Counted from the stretch's first letter, positions 1 through 7,965 are shown. The stretch is 64,000 bases of DNA from Lentisphaerota bacterium (GCA_021413965.1 JAIOPI010000040.1:62001-126000), one strand, 5' to 3'. The notes: generated by a model not told the origin, from the letters alone. A program made the numbers and translations.

Positions 1-159
1 AACCGGAGTGAGCTGGTAATGCTTTCTGGATCCGGCAATTTCGGCCTTGGTTGCCGGCGGACACCAGCCGCTGTACTCAATCCCGCAAGCGATCGCCGCA
101 TCGAGGGCCGCCTGCTCCGTGCCCACCGCCCCTCCGGAGATGATCTGTTGAATGCGCAT
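1..159 (-). CDS. Putative molybdenum-carrier family protein (N-terminal part)
   Basis: Reads leftwards from an ATG at 159 and runs off the window edge in frame, giving 53 residues. The N-terminus carries IISGG, then AALDAAIACGI and SGWCPP. This is the pattern of the putative molybdenum carrier family (PF12694, Rossmann-like), where IISGGQTG.D.AALD is followed by GGWCP. The usual QTG after GG is replaced by AVG here. Function in this family is inferred from structure rather than biochemistry. Members are common on phages and integrative elements, which suits the accessory block it opens. It is divergent from the gene at 416. Confidence 0.65.
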   Translation of the reverse strand, partial: MRIQQIISGGAVGTEQAALDAAIACGIEYSGWCPPATKAEIAGSRKHYQLTPV

Positions 160-353
160 GGCTTAGTTAGGCACGCCGACGAGTCTACGGAATAGCGAGC
201 GGGGTGTGAACACCAAACCAACCATCAGCAGCGCGTTGCCGACAATCGGGCTCCGAACCGACCGGCATCCTTTCCTCGCATAGGCTGCATCCGACGACAA
301 CGACGCTACGCTGGCAAGACCGCTTAAACACAATCACTGTCTAATGTGCACCG

Positions 354-383
354 GGCCCGTCTTGCCTACCGGCAGGGCGGGCC
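354..383 (+). promoter_or_regulatory. Leader hairpin, terminator or attenuator-like
   Basis: A 13-bp stem (354-366 with 371-383, two G-T wobble pairs) closes a TACC loop and is followed by TGTTGCTTTTG. It lies 33 bases before the GTG at 416. The shape is that of an intrinsic terminator, either closing an upstream transcript or attenuating the small-gene operon. Function is inferred from structure only. Confidence 0.45.
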
Positions 384-415
384 TGTTGCTTTTGTAAACC
401 CAAAGGAGGTCCAAC

Positions 416-793
416 GTGACACGTACGCTGCCCGACCGCGGCCAGCCCAGCCCGCGCTACCGTCATCTGGGCATGTGGAACTACAGCCTGGGGCCGAACA
501 GCCCAATACCTGGCCAACGGCTGCAGGTCTACATCCTGGACCAAGCCGGTGAGATCATTCGGTGCTTCGAGCAGATCGAGGGCCGGTGCATCGACCCGGG
601 CTACGTGGACTTCTTTGAAAGCCACCACTGCCGGCCGGCCCTGCACGAGATGCCGATCGTCGACATCGATTATGACGGCCAAATCGCGGCGGTCCTGTGC
701 CCGCACTTCACGCAGAGCATGGGCATGAAGATTTATCTCAAGCTGCTGGGCGAGTGGGTTAACCGGTGGGGCAAGCCGGAGTACGCGCTATGA
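416..793 (+). CDS. Hypothetical protein, first gene of accessory operon
   Basis: 125 residues from a GTG start, chosen because AAAGGAGG lies 7 bases upstream. No family recognised. The sequence is soluble, has no signal peptide or membrane segment, and is rich in aromatic residues and His/Cys (e.g. FFESHHCRP). Its last codons overlap the next start in an ATGA junction at 790-793, so it is translationally coupled to the Cys-rich gene that follows. Position and size suggest an early or accessory gene of an integrated element. No function can be assigned. Confidence 0.6.
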   Translation: MTRTLPDRGQPSPRYRHLGMWNYSLGPNSPIPGQRLQVYILDQAGEIIRCFEQIEGRCIDPGYVDFFESHHCRPALHEMPIVDIDYDGQIAAVLCPHFTQSMGMKIYLKLLGEWVNRWGKPEYAL

Positions 794-1113
794 TCGGCTG
801 TAACTGCGAGACCGATGGCCAGCGCTATGTGTGCTGTGCGTGCTGCGGGGCGTACGTGGTCGAGGGTGAGTTCGAGGCCCACCGCCATTCCTGTGCGGGC
901 CGTACCCACCCGCTCAAGGAACTGGAAATCGTGCTCAATGCGGGCGTGTACCACCTGGACTCGGGTGTAGATGGCGGGACGGACAATGCCTGCGATTGCC
1001 TGCGGGACGCGGCTGAGATCCTGAACGCGTACTTCCAGCAGCTGGGCTTCGACGACAGCGGGAACCCGCCGGCGGAACTGGCGGAGGCTGAACGGCGCAT
1101 AAGGCGCATTTAA
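790..1113 (+). CDS. Small Cys-rich, probably zinc-binding protein
   Basis: 107 residues. The ATG at 790 is chosen because it overlaps the previous stop (ATGA). An N-terminal cluster C-N-C, then C-C-A-C-C, then a His-x-His and Cys near residues 30-37 looks like a zinc-binding knuckle. The C-terminal half is predicted helical and acidic/basic (AELAEAERR). No family recognised. Similar tiny zinc proteins are frequent in phage early regions. A DNA-binding or adaptor role is possible but not shown. Confidence 0.55.
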   Translation: MIGCNCETDGQRYVCCACCGAYVVEGEFEAHRHSCAGRTHPLKELEIVLNAGVYHLDSGVDGGTDNACDCLRDAAEILNAYFQQLGFDDSGNPPAELAEAERRIRRI

Positions 1114-1182
1114 CAACCGTGGAAAGCAAACAGCGGCCTGTTCCAGCGATGGGGCAGGCCGCTTCTCATTGGAGGGCCGTTC

Positions 1183-1386
1183 ATGAAGTCATGTTTCATT
1201 GTGATGGTGCATGCTGACCGCTCGCCCCTGCTGTTGGGCCCGATGTCGCCCGAAATTCGGGGCCAGCACCTGCGGGAACTGCATGCCCGTCACCCGGAGG
1301 CCGGGCTGCACGAACTGGATCTTGAGGCCCGTACCGTAAAGCGCGTTGGGGTACGGGTGAGCAGATGCCTGGAGGAGGCTGCATGA
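1183..1386 (+). CDS. Hypothetical small protein
   Basis: 67 residues with a TTGGAGGG ribosome-binding site 7 bases before the ATG. Begins MKSCFIVMVHADRSPLLLGP and has a conserved-looking LRELHARHPEAGLHELDLE stretch. No family recognised. Its stop overlaps the start of the next gene (ATGA at 1383-1386), so it is coupled to the frameshifted gene downstream. Confidence 0.5.
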   Translation: MKSCFIVMVHADRSPLLLGPMSPEIRGQHLRELHARHPEAGLHELDLEARTVKRVGVRVSRCLEEAA

Positions 1387-1663
1387 AACTAACCGAGATC
1401 ATGAACCGGGCGGCACAGGCCTGCCCCGACGAATACATCCTGCGGTTCTGGGATGAACAGAGGCAGTGTGCCGTTCCCTGTGAAGGCGCGGGGATTCACT
1501 TGCGAGTTTCATCGCGTGGGAGCTGTATGAGACGTACGACCCCGAGGTGAGTGACGAGGAGCAGATCGACCAGGCGATCCATGTCATGGAAAACGCGGCA
1601 AACGAACTCCGGGGTGTCGTCCAGGCGCTGGAAGGCCTGAAGGCGGAAAGGAAGGTGGCGTGA
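1383..1663 (+). pseudogene. Small accessory protein interrupted by a -1 frameshift
   Basis: The frame from ATG 1383 reads MKLTEIMNRAAQACPDEY and continues through FWDEQRQC. Past the GGGG run at 1490-1493 it degenerates and stops at 1550. Moving one base back there opens a good frame (GDSLASFIAWELYETYDPE) that runs to a TGA at 1661-1663. That stop overlaps the next gene's ATG, the coupling expected in this operon. The rejoined product would be about 93 residues, acidic and helical at the C-terminus (MENAANEL). Causes could be a missing G in the run, a true mutation, or programmed slippage on GGG. No classical slippery heptamer is present. Confidence 0.55.
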
Positions 1664-1881
1664 TGGCGGGGATGAGCGACGGTGAGTATATCAGACAGGG
1701 CGGGCTGTGTTGCCCGTACTGTGGCAGTCACAAGATCGAGGCCGAGTGCGCACCCGTGGTGGAGACGCGGGAAGCCTGGCAGGACGTGGCGTGCTGTGAC
1801 TGTGGTCGGGCGTGGCGGGACCGGTATGACCTGGTGGGGTACGAGGATCTTAAGCCTGGTCAGCTGCGCCGGGCGGCTTAA
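1663..1881 (+). CDS. Zinc-ribbon protein
   Basis: 72 residues from the ATG at 1663, which shares a base with the preceding stop (TGATG). Two CxxC knuckles are visible: CPYC at about residues 17-20 and CCDC at about 46-49, the spacing of a classical zinc ribbon. The C-terminal part (RYDLVGYEDLKPGQLRRAA) is short and charged. Likely binds one zinc ion and perhaps nucleic acid. No specific family recognised. Last of the tiny coupled genes before the AAA+ ATPase. Confidence 0.6.
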   Translation: MAGMSDGEYIRQGGLCCPYCGSHKIEAECAPVVETREAWQDVACCDCGRAWRDRYDLVGYEDLKPGQLRRAA

Positions 1882-1971
1882 ATCCCAGGACGCTTAAATA
1901 GCGACAGAACGGGGCGTAGAACGGGTCGGTGGCATCCGACGGGGTGTCCCCCCGGCCTTTGCTTGATCGGG

Positions 1972-1982
1972 CTTAAATTAAG
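1972..1982. promoter_or_regulatory. CTTAAATTAAG palindrome, candidate operator
   Basis: An 11-base perfect dyad (CTTAA-A-TTAAG) lies 45 bases before the ATPase start at 2028. CTTAA also occurs at about 1850, 1877 and 1893, so the motif is over-represented in this 140-base leader. A repressor or promoter element is plausible; this is inference from symmetry. Confidence 0.35.
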
Positions 1983-2027
1983 GCGCAGGGACGCTTGTAT
2001 GAGCCCGGACAAACCTTTGGAGGAACC

Positions 2028-3524
2028 ATGAGACAGAGACTGACGAACTACATCAGGTCCGGCCATGCCGGGCTGTATATCGTGTCGGCGGAAGAAGCGC
2101 GGGTGGAAGCAGAGATTAAAGCCGTGGCGGAGGGCTTGGGCTACAAGCTGTACGCGTGGAGCGCGATCGAAGGTCTGGTTAATACCGCGGATGGGAGCAC
2201 GCAGCAGGCCAACGACCCCATTGACGCGATCACGGCGATTAACGACCTACCCGAGAACGCGCTGGTTCTGCAGCGGGACTTCCATCTGTTTCTGGAAGAC
2301 CGCAACCCGGTACTCATACGGGCCCTGAAGGACGAATTGGCCCGGTCGAAGACCAAGGGCCGGACGCTCATTCTGCTAGGTTGCAGGCTGGTGCTGGCGC
2401 CGGAGCTTGAACGCGAGTTTACGGTACTGGACTTCGCCCTGCCGGATAAACAGCAGCTGGGCGTCGTGCTGGACGGGATCTGCGAGTCGGCCAAGTTGGA
2501 GATCCCGACAGGTGATGACCGCGACCAGATTCTGGACGCCGCGACGGGAATGACGTCCACGGAGGCTGAAAACGCGTACGCTTTGGCCGTAATCGAATCC
2601 GGGGGCGTGGACAGCGGTATTATCCGGAGGGAGAAGGCGCAAACCGTAAAGAAGAGCGGCCTGTTGGAGGTGGTCAACGTCTGTGAAACGCTTCACAGCA
2701 TTGGCGGGCTGGACTTGATGAAGGACTGGCTGTTGCAGCGGCGGGACGCGTTTAGCAAGCGGGCCGTCGAGTACGGGTTGCCGAGTCCCAAGGGCATGCT
2801 GATCGTGGGCATTCCGGGATGCGGAAAATCGTTAACAGCCAAGGCTACTGCCAGCGTGTTTAACCGGCCGCTGCTCAAGCTGGATGCCGGCAAGCTGTAC
2901 GGGTCACTGGTTGGCCAGAGTGAGGGGAACCTACGCTCCGTGATCCAGGTGGCCGAGGCCATTGCGCCTTGCGTGCTATGGATCGATGAGCTGGAAAAGG
3001 GCATGGCGGGCAGCAAGAGCAGCGGGGCCACAGACGGCGGAACCAGTGCCAGAGTGTTCGGCAGTTTCCTGAGCTGGATGCAGGAGAAGCGGTCGCCCGT
3101 GTTCGTCATTGCCACAGCCAACGACGTCACGCAGCTACCCCCAGAGCTACTGCGCAAAGGGCGCTGGGACGAGATCTGGTTCACCGACCTTCCCAACAAC
3201 GAAGAGCGGCAGAAGATCTGGGAGATCCAGATCAAGAAATACGGTCGGAAACCTGCGGACTTTGACCTGCGTGCGCTGGTCGAAATGAGCGTGGGTTACA
3301 CGGGCGCTGAGGTCGAGCAGGCGGTCATCGATGCGTTGTATGCCGGTTTCGCCGAAGATCAGGAACCGACCACCAAGGTTATCTGCCAGGTCACGGCGGA
3401 GAGTATTCCGTTATCTAAACTGATGGCGGAGAACATCGATCAGCTAAGGAAATGGGCAGTCGGTCGGGCACGTCCGGCGACGGCACCAACCAAGGCGGAG
3501 AAGCAGCGGCGGATTGCGGCGTAA
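2028..3524 (+). CDS. Ycf46-like AAA+ ATPase
   Basis: 498 residues. ATG 2028 is preferred over upstream in-frame TTG because TTGGAGGAACC precedes it. The N-terminal half (YIRSGHAGLYIVSAEEARVE, DFHLFLED, VLDFALPD) matches the non-catalytic domain of Ycf46-type ATPases. The AAA+ module follows: Walker A GIPGCGKS (261-268), Walker B VLWIDE (316-321), sensor-1 Asn in ATAND (about 365), then ELLRKGRWDEIWF. Expected role is ATP-driven remodelling of an unknown partner. Ycf46 proteins occur in plastids, cyanobacteria, phages and mobile elements. This copy is the largest gene of the accessory block and is followed by a GC-rich hairpin. Confidence 0.75.
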   Translation: MRQRLTNYIRSGHAGLYIVSAEEARVEAEIKAVAEGLGYKLYAWSAIEGLVNTADGSTQQANDPIDAITAINDLPENALVLQRDFHLFLEDRNPVLIRALKDELARSKTKGRTLILLGCRLVLAPELEREFTVLDFALPDKQQLGVVLDGICESAKLEIPTGDDRDQILDAATGMTSTEAENAYALAVIESGGVDSGIIRREKAQTVKKSGLLEVVNVCETLHSIGGLDLMKDWLLQRRDAFSKRAVEYGLPSPKGMLIVGIPGCGKSLTAKATASVFNRPLLKLDAGKLYGSLVGQSEGNLRSVIQVAEAIAPCVLWIDELEKGMAGSKSSGATDGGTSARVFGSFLSWMQEKRSPVFVIATANDVTQLPPELLRKGRWDEIWFTDLPNNEERQKIWEIQIKKYGRKPADFDLRALVEMSVGYTGAEVEQAVIDALYAGFAEDQEPTTKVICQVTAESIPLSKLMAENIDQLRKWAVGRARPATAPTKAEKQRRIAA

Positions 3525-3538
3525 AGGGATTGGCAAAG

Positions 3539-3568
3539 GCAGGGGTCTCCATGTGCGGGGGCCCCTGC
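3539..3568 (+). terminator. Hairpin downstream of the AAA+ gene
   Basis: GCAGGGG (3539-3545) pairs with CCCCTGC (3562-3568) around a 16-base loop, 14 bases after the ATPase stop. There is no T-run, so it would be a weak or Rho-assisted terminator. Confidence 0.3.
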
Positions 3569-3956
3569 GCGTGAGTGGGTGTATGGGATCCCCTCAAAGC
3601 ACTTCACCATGAGTGGCTTACAGTTGAGCATTTTCGCAATCGTGAGGTGAGAAATAGGGGCGGATGCCGTGCAGTTACCGGAGTTATTGGGTTGTGAAGA
3701 TTATTCGGACGTAGATGGCAACGGAGCGAACACGCCAGCCGGTCTCGGGCCACGTTCTTTTACAGGCGCGGTGCTCGCGTGAGTGAACCCATCGCGCGGA
3801 GGTGGGGCAAATTTTTACCTGTGCAACCAGTGGGTGTTTCGCGAGCCCTGCGGATTGTGAGCAATCCCAACCCGGCGTAAACGGCATCACCAAAACACAA
3901 AGGAGTCCGTACCGATCTGATGTCTGAACTACGCGGTCAACCATACGAGAGCGGAA

Positions 3957-3978
3957 GATGTTGTGCCGATGTTGTGCC
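3957..3978. repeat. Tandem 11-bp repeat next to tRNA fragment
   Basis: GATGTTGTGCC occurs twice head to tail (3957-3967, 3968-3978), about 100 bases from the tRNA fragment. Such short direct repeats beside an attachment core can be recombinase arm sites; that role is inferred. Confidence 0.4.
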
Positions 3979-4074
3979 GTGGTAGGACGCTGAAATGGGT
4001 TGCAGCGAGCTGAGGGATGCAGCGAGTTTCCGAACAAAACAGCATGTTGCAACTGCTTGCAGGAGAACGGTTAG

Positions 4075-4115
4075 GGTTAGCAAACCGTCGCTTTCGGCCA
4101 CTCAGCCACCTCTCC
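4075..4115 (-). pseudogene. tRNA-Ser(GCU) 5' half
   Basis: Read leftwards from 4115 the sequence is GGAGAGG, TG, a serine-type D-arm (GCTGAGTGGCCGAAAGC), then ACGGT TTGCTAA: acceptor 5' strand, D-arm, anticodon stem and a GCT anticodon, as in bacterial tRNA-Ser. After the loop comes a duplicated CTAACC and no 3' half: no CCTCTCC acceptor strand and no TTCGA T-loop within the next 130 bases. The gene is therefore cut at the anticodon loop, a common attachment site for tyrosine recombinases. The missing 3' side faces the accessory block. Confidence 0.65.
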
Positions 4116-4422
4116 GGACTCGCCGACTGACCGGCGCGGGACATGCCATCACCGTGGGGGATTGGTGTTCGCGCCGTGCCTGGGCCAGGATGGCCCCCCT
4201 TGATGAGCATGGCGGTGGCGATCTTGGCACAAACAGGTGCGAGCATACGGAAGCCCACCCCGAGCGTCAAGCGCCACCCCGCCGGCGGGCATCTTCATCA
4301 TTGCATGTTGCGGGGGATGGGCGCAGGATCATTTTATTGCGACGTGTTTTGTGCCTGGCCCTGTGAATAGTTGACGGTTCACGCCAGTAGACGGGCCAGG
4401 CTGGGAACTGGAGGCCGCTGTC

Positions 4423-6324
4423 ATGCACGCCATCGTGCTGGTGAAGCAGGTTCCGGATGTGTCCAACATTCCGGAAGAAGCCTGGGATCGTGAGAAGGGA
4501 ACCCTGCGGCGCGGGGTCCTGGATAGTGTCCTCAACCCGCTCGACCTGCACGCCCTGACCCTGGCGCTGGACCTGCGGCAGGCCGCGCCGGCCGCCGGGT
4601 CGCGCGTGCTGTGCCTCACCATGGGGCCGCCGCAGGCAAAGGCCATCCTGTTCGAATGCCTGGCGCGCGGCGCCGACGAAGCCGTGTTGATGACCGATCG
4701 CGCCTTCGGCGGCGCCGACACCTGGGCCACCGCCTACGCCCTCGCGCGCGGCATCCGCAAGATCGAGCGCGAGCTGTTTCGCGGCGAGCCGTACGCGATC
4801 GTGGCCGGCATGCAGTCGGTGGATGGCGACACGGCGCAGGTTCCCGCGCAAGTGGCAGAGGATCTCGATCTCGAACACATCGCCTATGCGCAGGCACTCG
4901 AGCTCACGGATGGCGTGGTGATCCGGCGCATCGGTCCGACCGGCATGGAGACGGTGCGCCCGCTCGCGCGTCCGTTCCTGGTGACGGTGACGGCCTGCAC
5001 CCAGCCCAGCTACCGCTCGTTCCATCGTTCCCGCGCGAGCCGGCGCCAGGCGCTGCTGGAATGGAACGCGCAGGCCATCGAGGCGGATCCGCAACGCATC
5101 GGCCTGCCCGGATCGCGCACCCAGGTCTTCCGCATTTTTTCGCCGAGCGAAGAGAAGCACAAATCCTGCCGGTACTTTACGGACGCAGCGCCCCTGGCGG
5201 CGGCCGTGCGCGAGCGCTACCTCCAGGGGCCGGCGCAGGCGGCGGCGGTGCAGGGGCGGGCGTATGAGCTCGACGGCAAGCAGGCGAGCTACCACGGCGA
5301 TGTGTGGGTCTACGTCGAGCAGGCCGAAGGGCAGATTAACGACGTCTCCCTGGAGCTGCTGTCGGAGGCGCGCAAGCTGGCGGCCGACCTGAAGGTGCAC
5401 GTTGGCGCGGTGCTGCCCGGTCACAACGTGGGGTCGCTCGCGCCCTCCCTGATGGCGCAAGGCGCGGACGTCGTCTACCTGGCGGACGATCCGCTGCTGC
5501 GCCATTTCCGGCCCATTCCCTACAAGAAGACCGTCGGCGAGCTGGTTGTGAAGTACCGACCGCAGATCATGCTGTTTGGCGCGACGCCGCTGGGGCGCGA
5601 GCTGGCGCCGCGGGTGGCGTACGGGTCCGATGCCGGGTTGACGGCGGATTGCACGTCCCTGGAAATTGACGATGTGGAGCGCAGCGGTGTGACGCTCACC
5701 GCGATCCTGAAGCAAACACGGCCGGCGCTGGGCGGCAATATCATGGCCACCATCATGACCAAGGGGTCGCAGACGCAGATGGCCACGGTGCGGCCCGGGG
5801 TGTTCAAGGCGGCGGCGCCTGACCTGACGCGCGCGGGAACGGTCATCCGCCATGCGCCCGCGTTGTCAGAAGCCGACATTCGCACGGACATACTGTCTAT
5901 CGCGCCGCTCCCGCCGCGCTCCGGGGTGGCGGAGGCGGAGATCGTCGTGTCGGGCGGGCGCGGGCTGGGGGCGCGGGTGCGCTACGAGCGCCACCTGCGC
6001 GGGCTCGCGGCGGCGATTACCGGCACGCTGCCCGGACGGGTCGAACTGGGCGCATCGCGCATGGCCGTTGAGGACGGGTTCATCGGGCACGACCACCAGG
6101 TCGGTCAGACGGGGCAGACGGTGCAACCGCGCCTCTATTTTGCCATCGGCATCTCGGGCGCCGTGCAGCATGTGTCGGGCATGCAGAATGCCGACATCGT
6201 GGTGGCCATCAACAAGGATGCGCATGCGCGGATTTTCAACTACGCGGACTTCGGGATGGTCGCGGATCTGGAGACCGCCCTGCCTGCGCTGACGGAGGCC
6301 TTTGCCGCCGGGAGGACGACGTGA
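4423..6324 (+). CDS. Electron transfer flavoprotein, fused beta-alpha subunits
   Basis: 633 residues, the sum of an EtfB and an EtfA. Residues 1-260 are EtfB-like (MHAIVLVKQVPD, then VAGMQSVDGDTAQVP). Residues about 280-630 are EtfA-like, with GGRGLG near 511-516 and the FAD-binding VGQTGQTVQP from 560 followed by FAIGISGAVQH. ETF normally is a heterodimer that shuttles electrons from acyl-CoA and other dehydrogenases. Here one chain should do both jobs. Its stop overlaps the ETF:quinone oxidoreductase start (ATGA at 6321-6324), so the pair is coupled and likely delivers electrons to the quinone pool. No mutation at the junction suggests an artefact. Confidence 0.88.
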   Translation: MHAIVLVKQVPDVSNIPEEAWDREKGTLRRGVLDSVLNPLDLHALTLALDLRQAAPAAGSRVLCLTMGPPQAKAILFECLARGADEAVLMTDRAFGGADTWATAYALARGIRKIERELFRGEPYAIVAGMQSVDGDTAQVPAQVAEDLDLEHIAYAQALELTDGVVIRRIGPTGMETVRPLARPFLVTVTACTQPSYRSFHRSRASRRQALLEWNAQAIEADPQRIGLPGSRTQVFRIFSPSEEKHKSCRYFTDAAPLAAAVRERYLQGPAQAAAVQGRAYELDGKQASYHGDVWVYVEQAEGQINDVSLELLSEARKLAADLKVHVGAVLPGHNVGSLAPSLMAQGADVVYLADDPLLRHFRPIPYKKTVGELVVKYRPQIMLFGATPLGRELAPRVAYGSDAGLTADCTSLEIDDVERSGVTLTAILKQTRPALGGNIMATIMTKGSQTQMATVRPGVFKAAAPDLTRAGTVIRHAPALSEADIRTDILSIAPLPPRSGVAEAEIVVSGGRGLGARVRYERHLRGLAAAITGTLPGRVELGASRMAVEDGFIGHDHQVGQTGQTVQPRLYFAIGISGAVQHVSGMQNADIVVAINKDAHARIFNYADFGMVADLETALPALTEAFAAGRTT

Positions 6325-7901
6325 ACGCGATCGATTGCCTGATCATCGGCGGGGGGCCGGCCGGGCTGGCAACGGCCATCCGGCTGAAGCAGCGCCTGAC
6401 GCAGGCCGGCCGCGAGGCCGCGGTGGTGGTGGTGGAAAAGGCGGCCCGGCTTGGCTACCACGCGCTGTCGGGCGGCGTCTTCGAGACCGCCTGCCTCGAC
6501 GAACTCGTGCCGGGGTGGGCGCAGCTGGACGATCCGTTTGTGACCGAGATGGTTCGGATCGAACAGGATGACCTGTATTTTCTGACCGAGAAACACGCGC
6601 ACCTGGTGCCGCGGTCGCTGGTGCCCGCCGCGATGCATCACACGGGCGATGCCGCAATATCGCTGTCGCGCCTGGCGGCGTGGCTGGGCAAGCTGGCCGA
6701 GCGCGAGGGCGTGGAAATCTACACGGGCTTCGCGGCGGAGCGGCTGCTGCTGGACGGCGGCGCGGTGCGCGGCGTCAAGCTGGTGGACCTGGGACGCGGG
6801 CGCGACGGGACGCCCAAGAAGAACTTTCTCGCGGGCGAGGAGATAGAGGCGCGGGTGACGGTGCTGGCGGATGGCGCGCGGGGCGTGCTGTCGCGCCAGT
6901 TCGTGGAGGCGTTTGGCGGCGGCGAGAATCCGCAGATCTATTCCCTGGGGATCAAGCAGCTCATCAAGCTGCCGGCGGGCCATGCGTTTGGCGGCAAACG
7001 CGTGATCCACACGCTGGGCTATCCGAACCGGCCTGACGTGTTTGGCGGCGGCTTTCTCTACAGCATGGGCCACGACCATGTGGCCCTGGGCCTGATCCTG
7101 GGGCTGGACTGGAAATACGCGGACCTGAACGGCCAGCTCGAACTGGAGATTTTCAAGGGTCACCCGTTCATGGCCGATCTGCTGAAGGGCGGGCAGGTGG
7201 TGGCGGCGGGCGCCAAGACCATTCCCGAAGGCGGCTACTACGCCTTGCCGACGCTGACCGCGGACGGCGGCGTGCTGGTCGGGGATGCGGCGGGTTTTGT
7301 GAACATGGAGAAGATCAAGGGGCTGCACTACGCCATACGTTCCGGCATGTGCGCGGGCGACGCCATTGCCGATGCGCTGGCGCAGGGCAACGCGTCGAAG
7401 GTCGCGCTCGCCGGCTATCGCGCGCGGCTCGAGGAGCGAGGCATCCTGTCCGACATGAAGCACGCCCGCAATTACCGGCAGTCGTTCAAGCACGGGACCA
7501 TGGCGGGCGCGCCCCTGTCGCTGTTGCAGTCGTGGCTGCCGTTCCGGCTGGCGATGGAGCAGGATCATCTGGCCACCCGCGCCGATGCCAGGCTCAACCG
7601 GGTGAAGACGGGCATGGACAAGCCGCAGTTCACGAGCCTGTCGGGGGCCATGCACCGGGAAGACGAGCCGCCGCACCTCCGGATTCTCGATCCGGCCGCC
7701 TGCGTGGAATGCGCCAATGTGTACGGGAGCCCCTGCGTCCACTTCTGTCCCGGCGAGGTTTACCGCATGAAGGGGACGGAGATGATCGTGAGCCACACGA
7801 ACTGCTTGCACGACGGCTCCTGCCAGGTGAAGTGTCCGATGCAGAACATTCTGTGGACGGTGCCGGAGGGCGGCGAAGGCCCGCGCTTCCGGGCCATGTG
7901 A
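6321..7901 (+). CDS. Electron transfer flavoprotein:quinone oxidoreductase
   Basis: 526 residues. The N-terminal FAD Rossmann motif IIGGGPAGLATA lies at residues 8-19. The middle has the LVGDAAGFVNMEKIKGLHYA signature of the ETF-QO/FixC family. The C-terminal ferredoxin-like part has CVECANVYGSPCVHFCP from residue 461 and CLHDGSCQVKCP from 495, giving the Cys set for the [4Fe-4S] cluster. It should take electrons from the fused ETF upstream and reduce membrane quinone as a monotopic inner-membrane protein. Coupled to the ETF gene by a 4-base overlap. Acceptor (ubiquinone or menaquinone) cannot be told from sequence. Confidence 0.88.
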   Translation: MNAIDCLIIGGGPAGLATAIRLKQRLTQAGREAAVVVVEKAARLGYHALSGGVFETACLDELVPGWAQLDDPFVTEMVRIEQDDLYFLTEKHAHLVPRSLVPAAMHHTGDAAISLSRLAAWLGKLAEREGVEIYTGFAAERLLLDGGAVRGVKLVDLGRGRDGTPKKNFLAGEEIEARVTVLADGARGVLSRQFVEAFGGGENPQIYSLGIKQLIKLPAGHAFGGKRVIHTLGYPNRPDVFGGGFLYSMGHDHVALGLILGLDWKYADLNGQLELEIFKGHPFMADLLKGGQVVAAGAKTIPEGGYYALPTLTADGGVLVGDAAGFVNMEKIKGLHYAIRSGMCAGDAIADALAQGNASKVALAGYRARLEERGILSDMKHARNYRQSFKHGTMAGAPLSLLQSWLPFRLAMEQDHLATRADARLNRVKTGMDKPQFTSLSGAMHREDEPPHLRILDPAACVECANVYGSPCVHFCPGEVYRMKGTEMIVSHTNCLHDGSCQVKCPMQNILWTVPEGGEGPRFRAM

Positions 7902-7965
7902 GGCCGCACGGTGACGCGCGCCTTGCGCTTGCACATTACGGGCTGGTGCGTAGACTACCGGCCGC

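Larger units (their letters stand above)
3525..4422. other. Gene-free boundary region, accessory to core
   Basis: About 900 bases with no convincing gene on either strand. Open frames here have no ribosome-binding site and no recognisable product. It holds the hairpin after the ATPase, a tandem 11-bp repeat at 3957-3978 and the 5' half of a tRNA-Ser at 4075-4115. No integrase is present inside the window. The arrangement fits the end of an integrated element, with core genes resuming at 4423. Confidence 0.5.

Noticed and set aside
4069..4080. TTAGGG-like pair next to the tRNA fragment
   Set aside because: Only two units, and explained by the duplicated CTAACC of the interrupted tRNA.
3929..4270. 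Minus-strand open frame across the tRNA fragment
   Set aside because: It runs through the tRNA sequence, lacks a ribosome-binding site, and shows no family resemblance.
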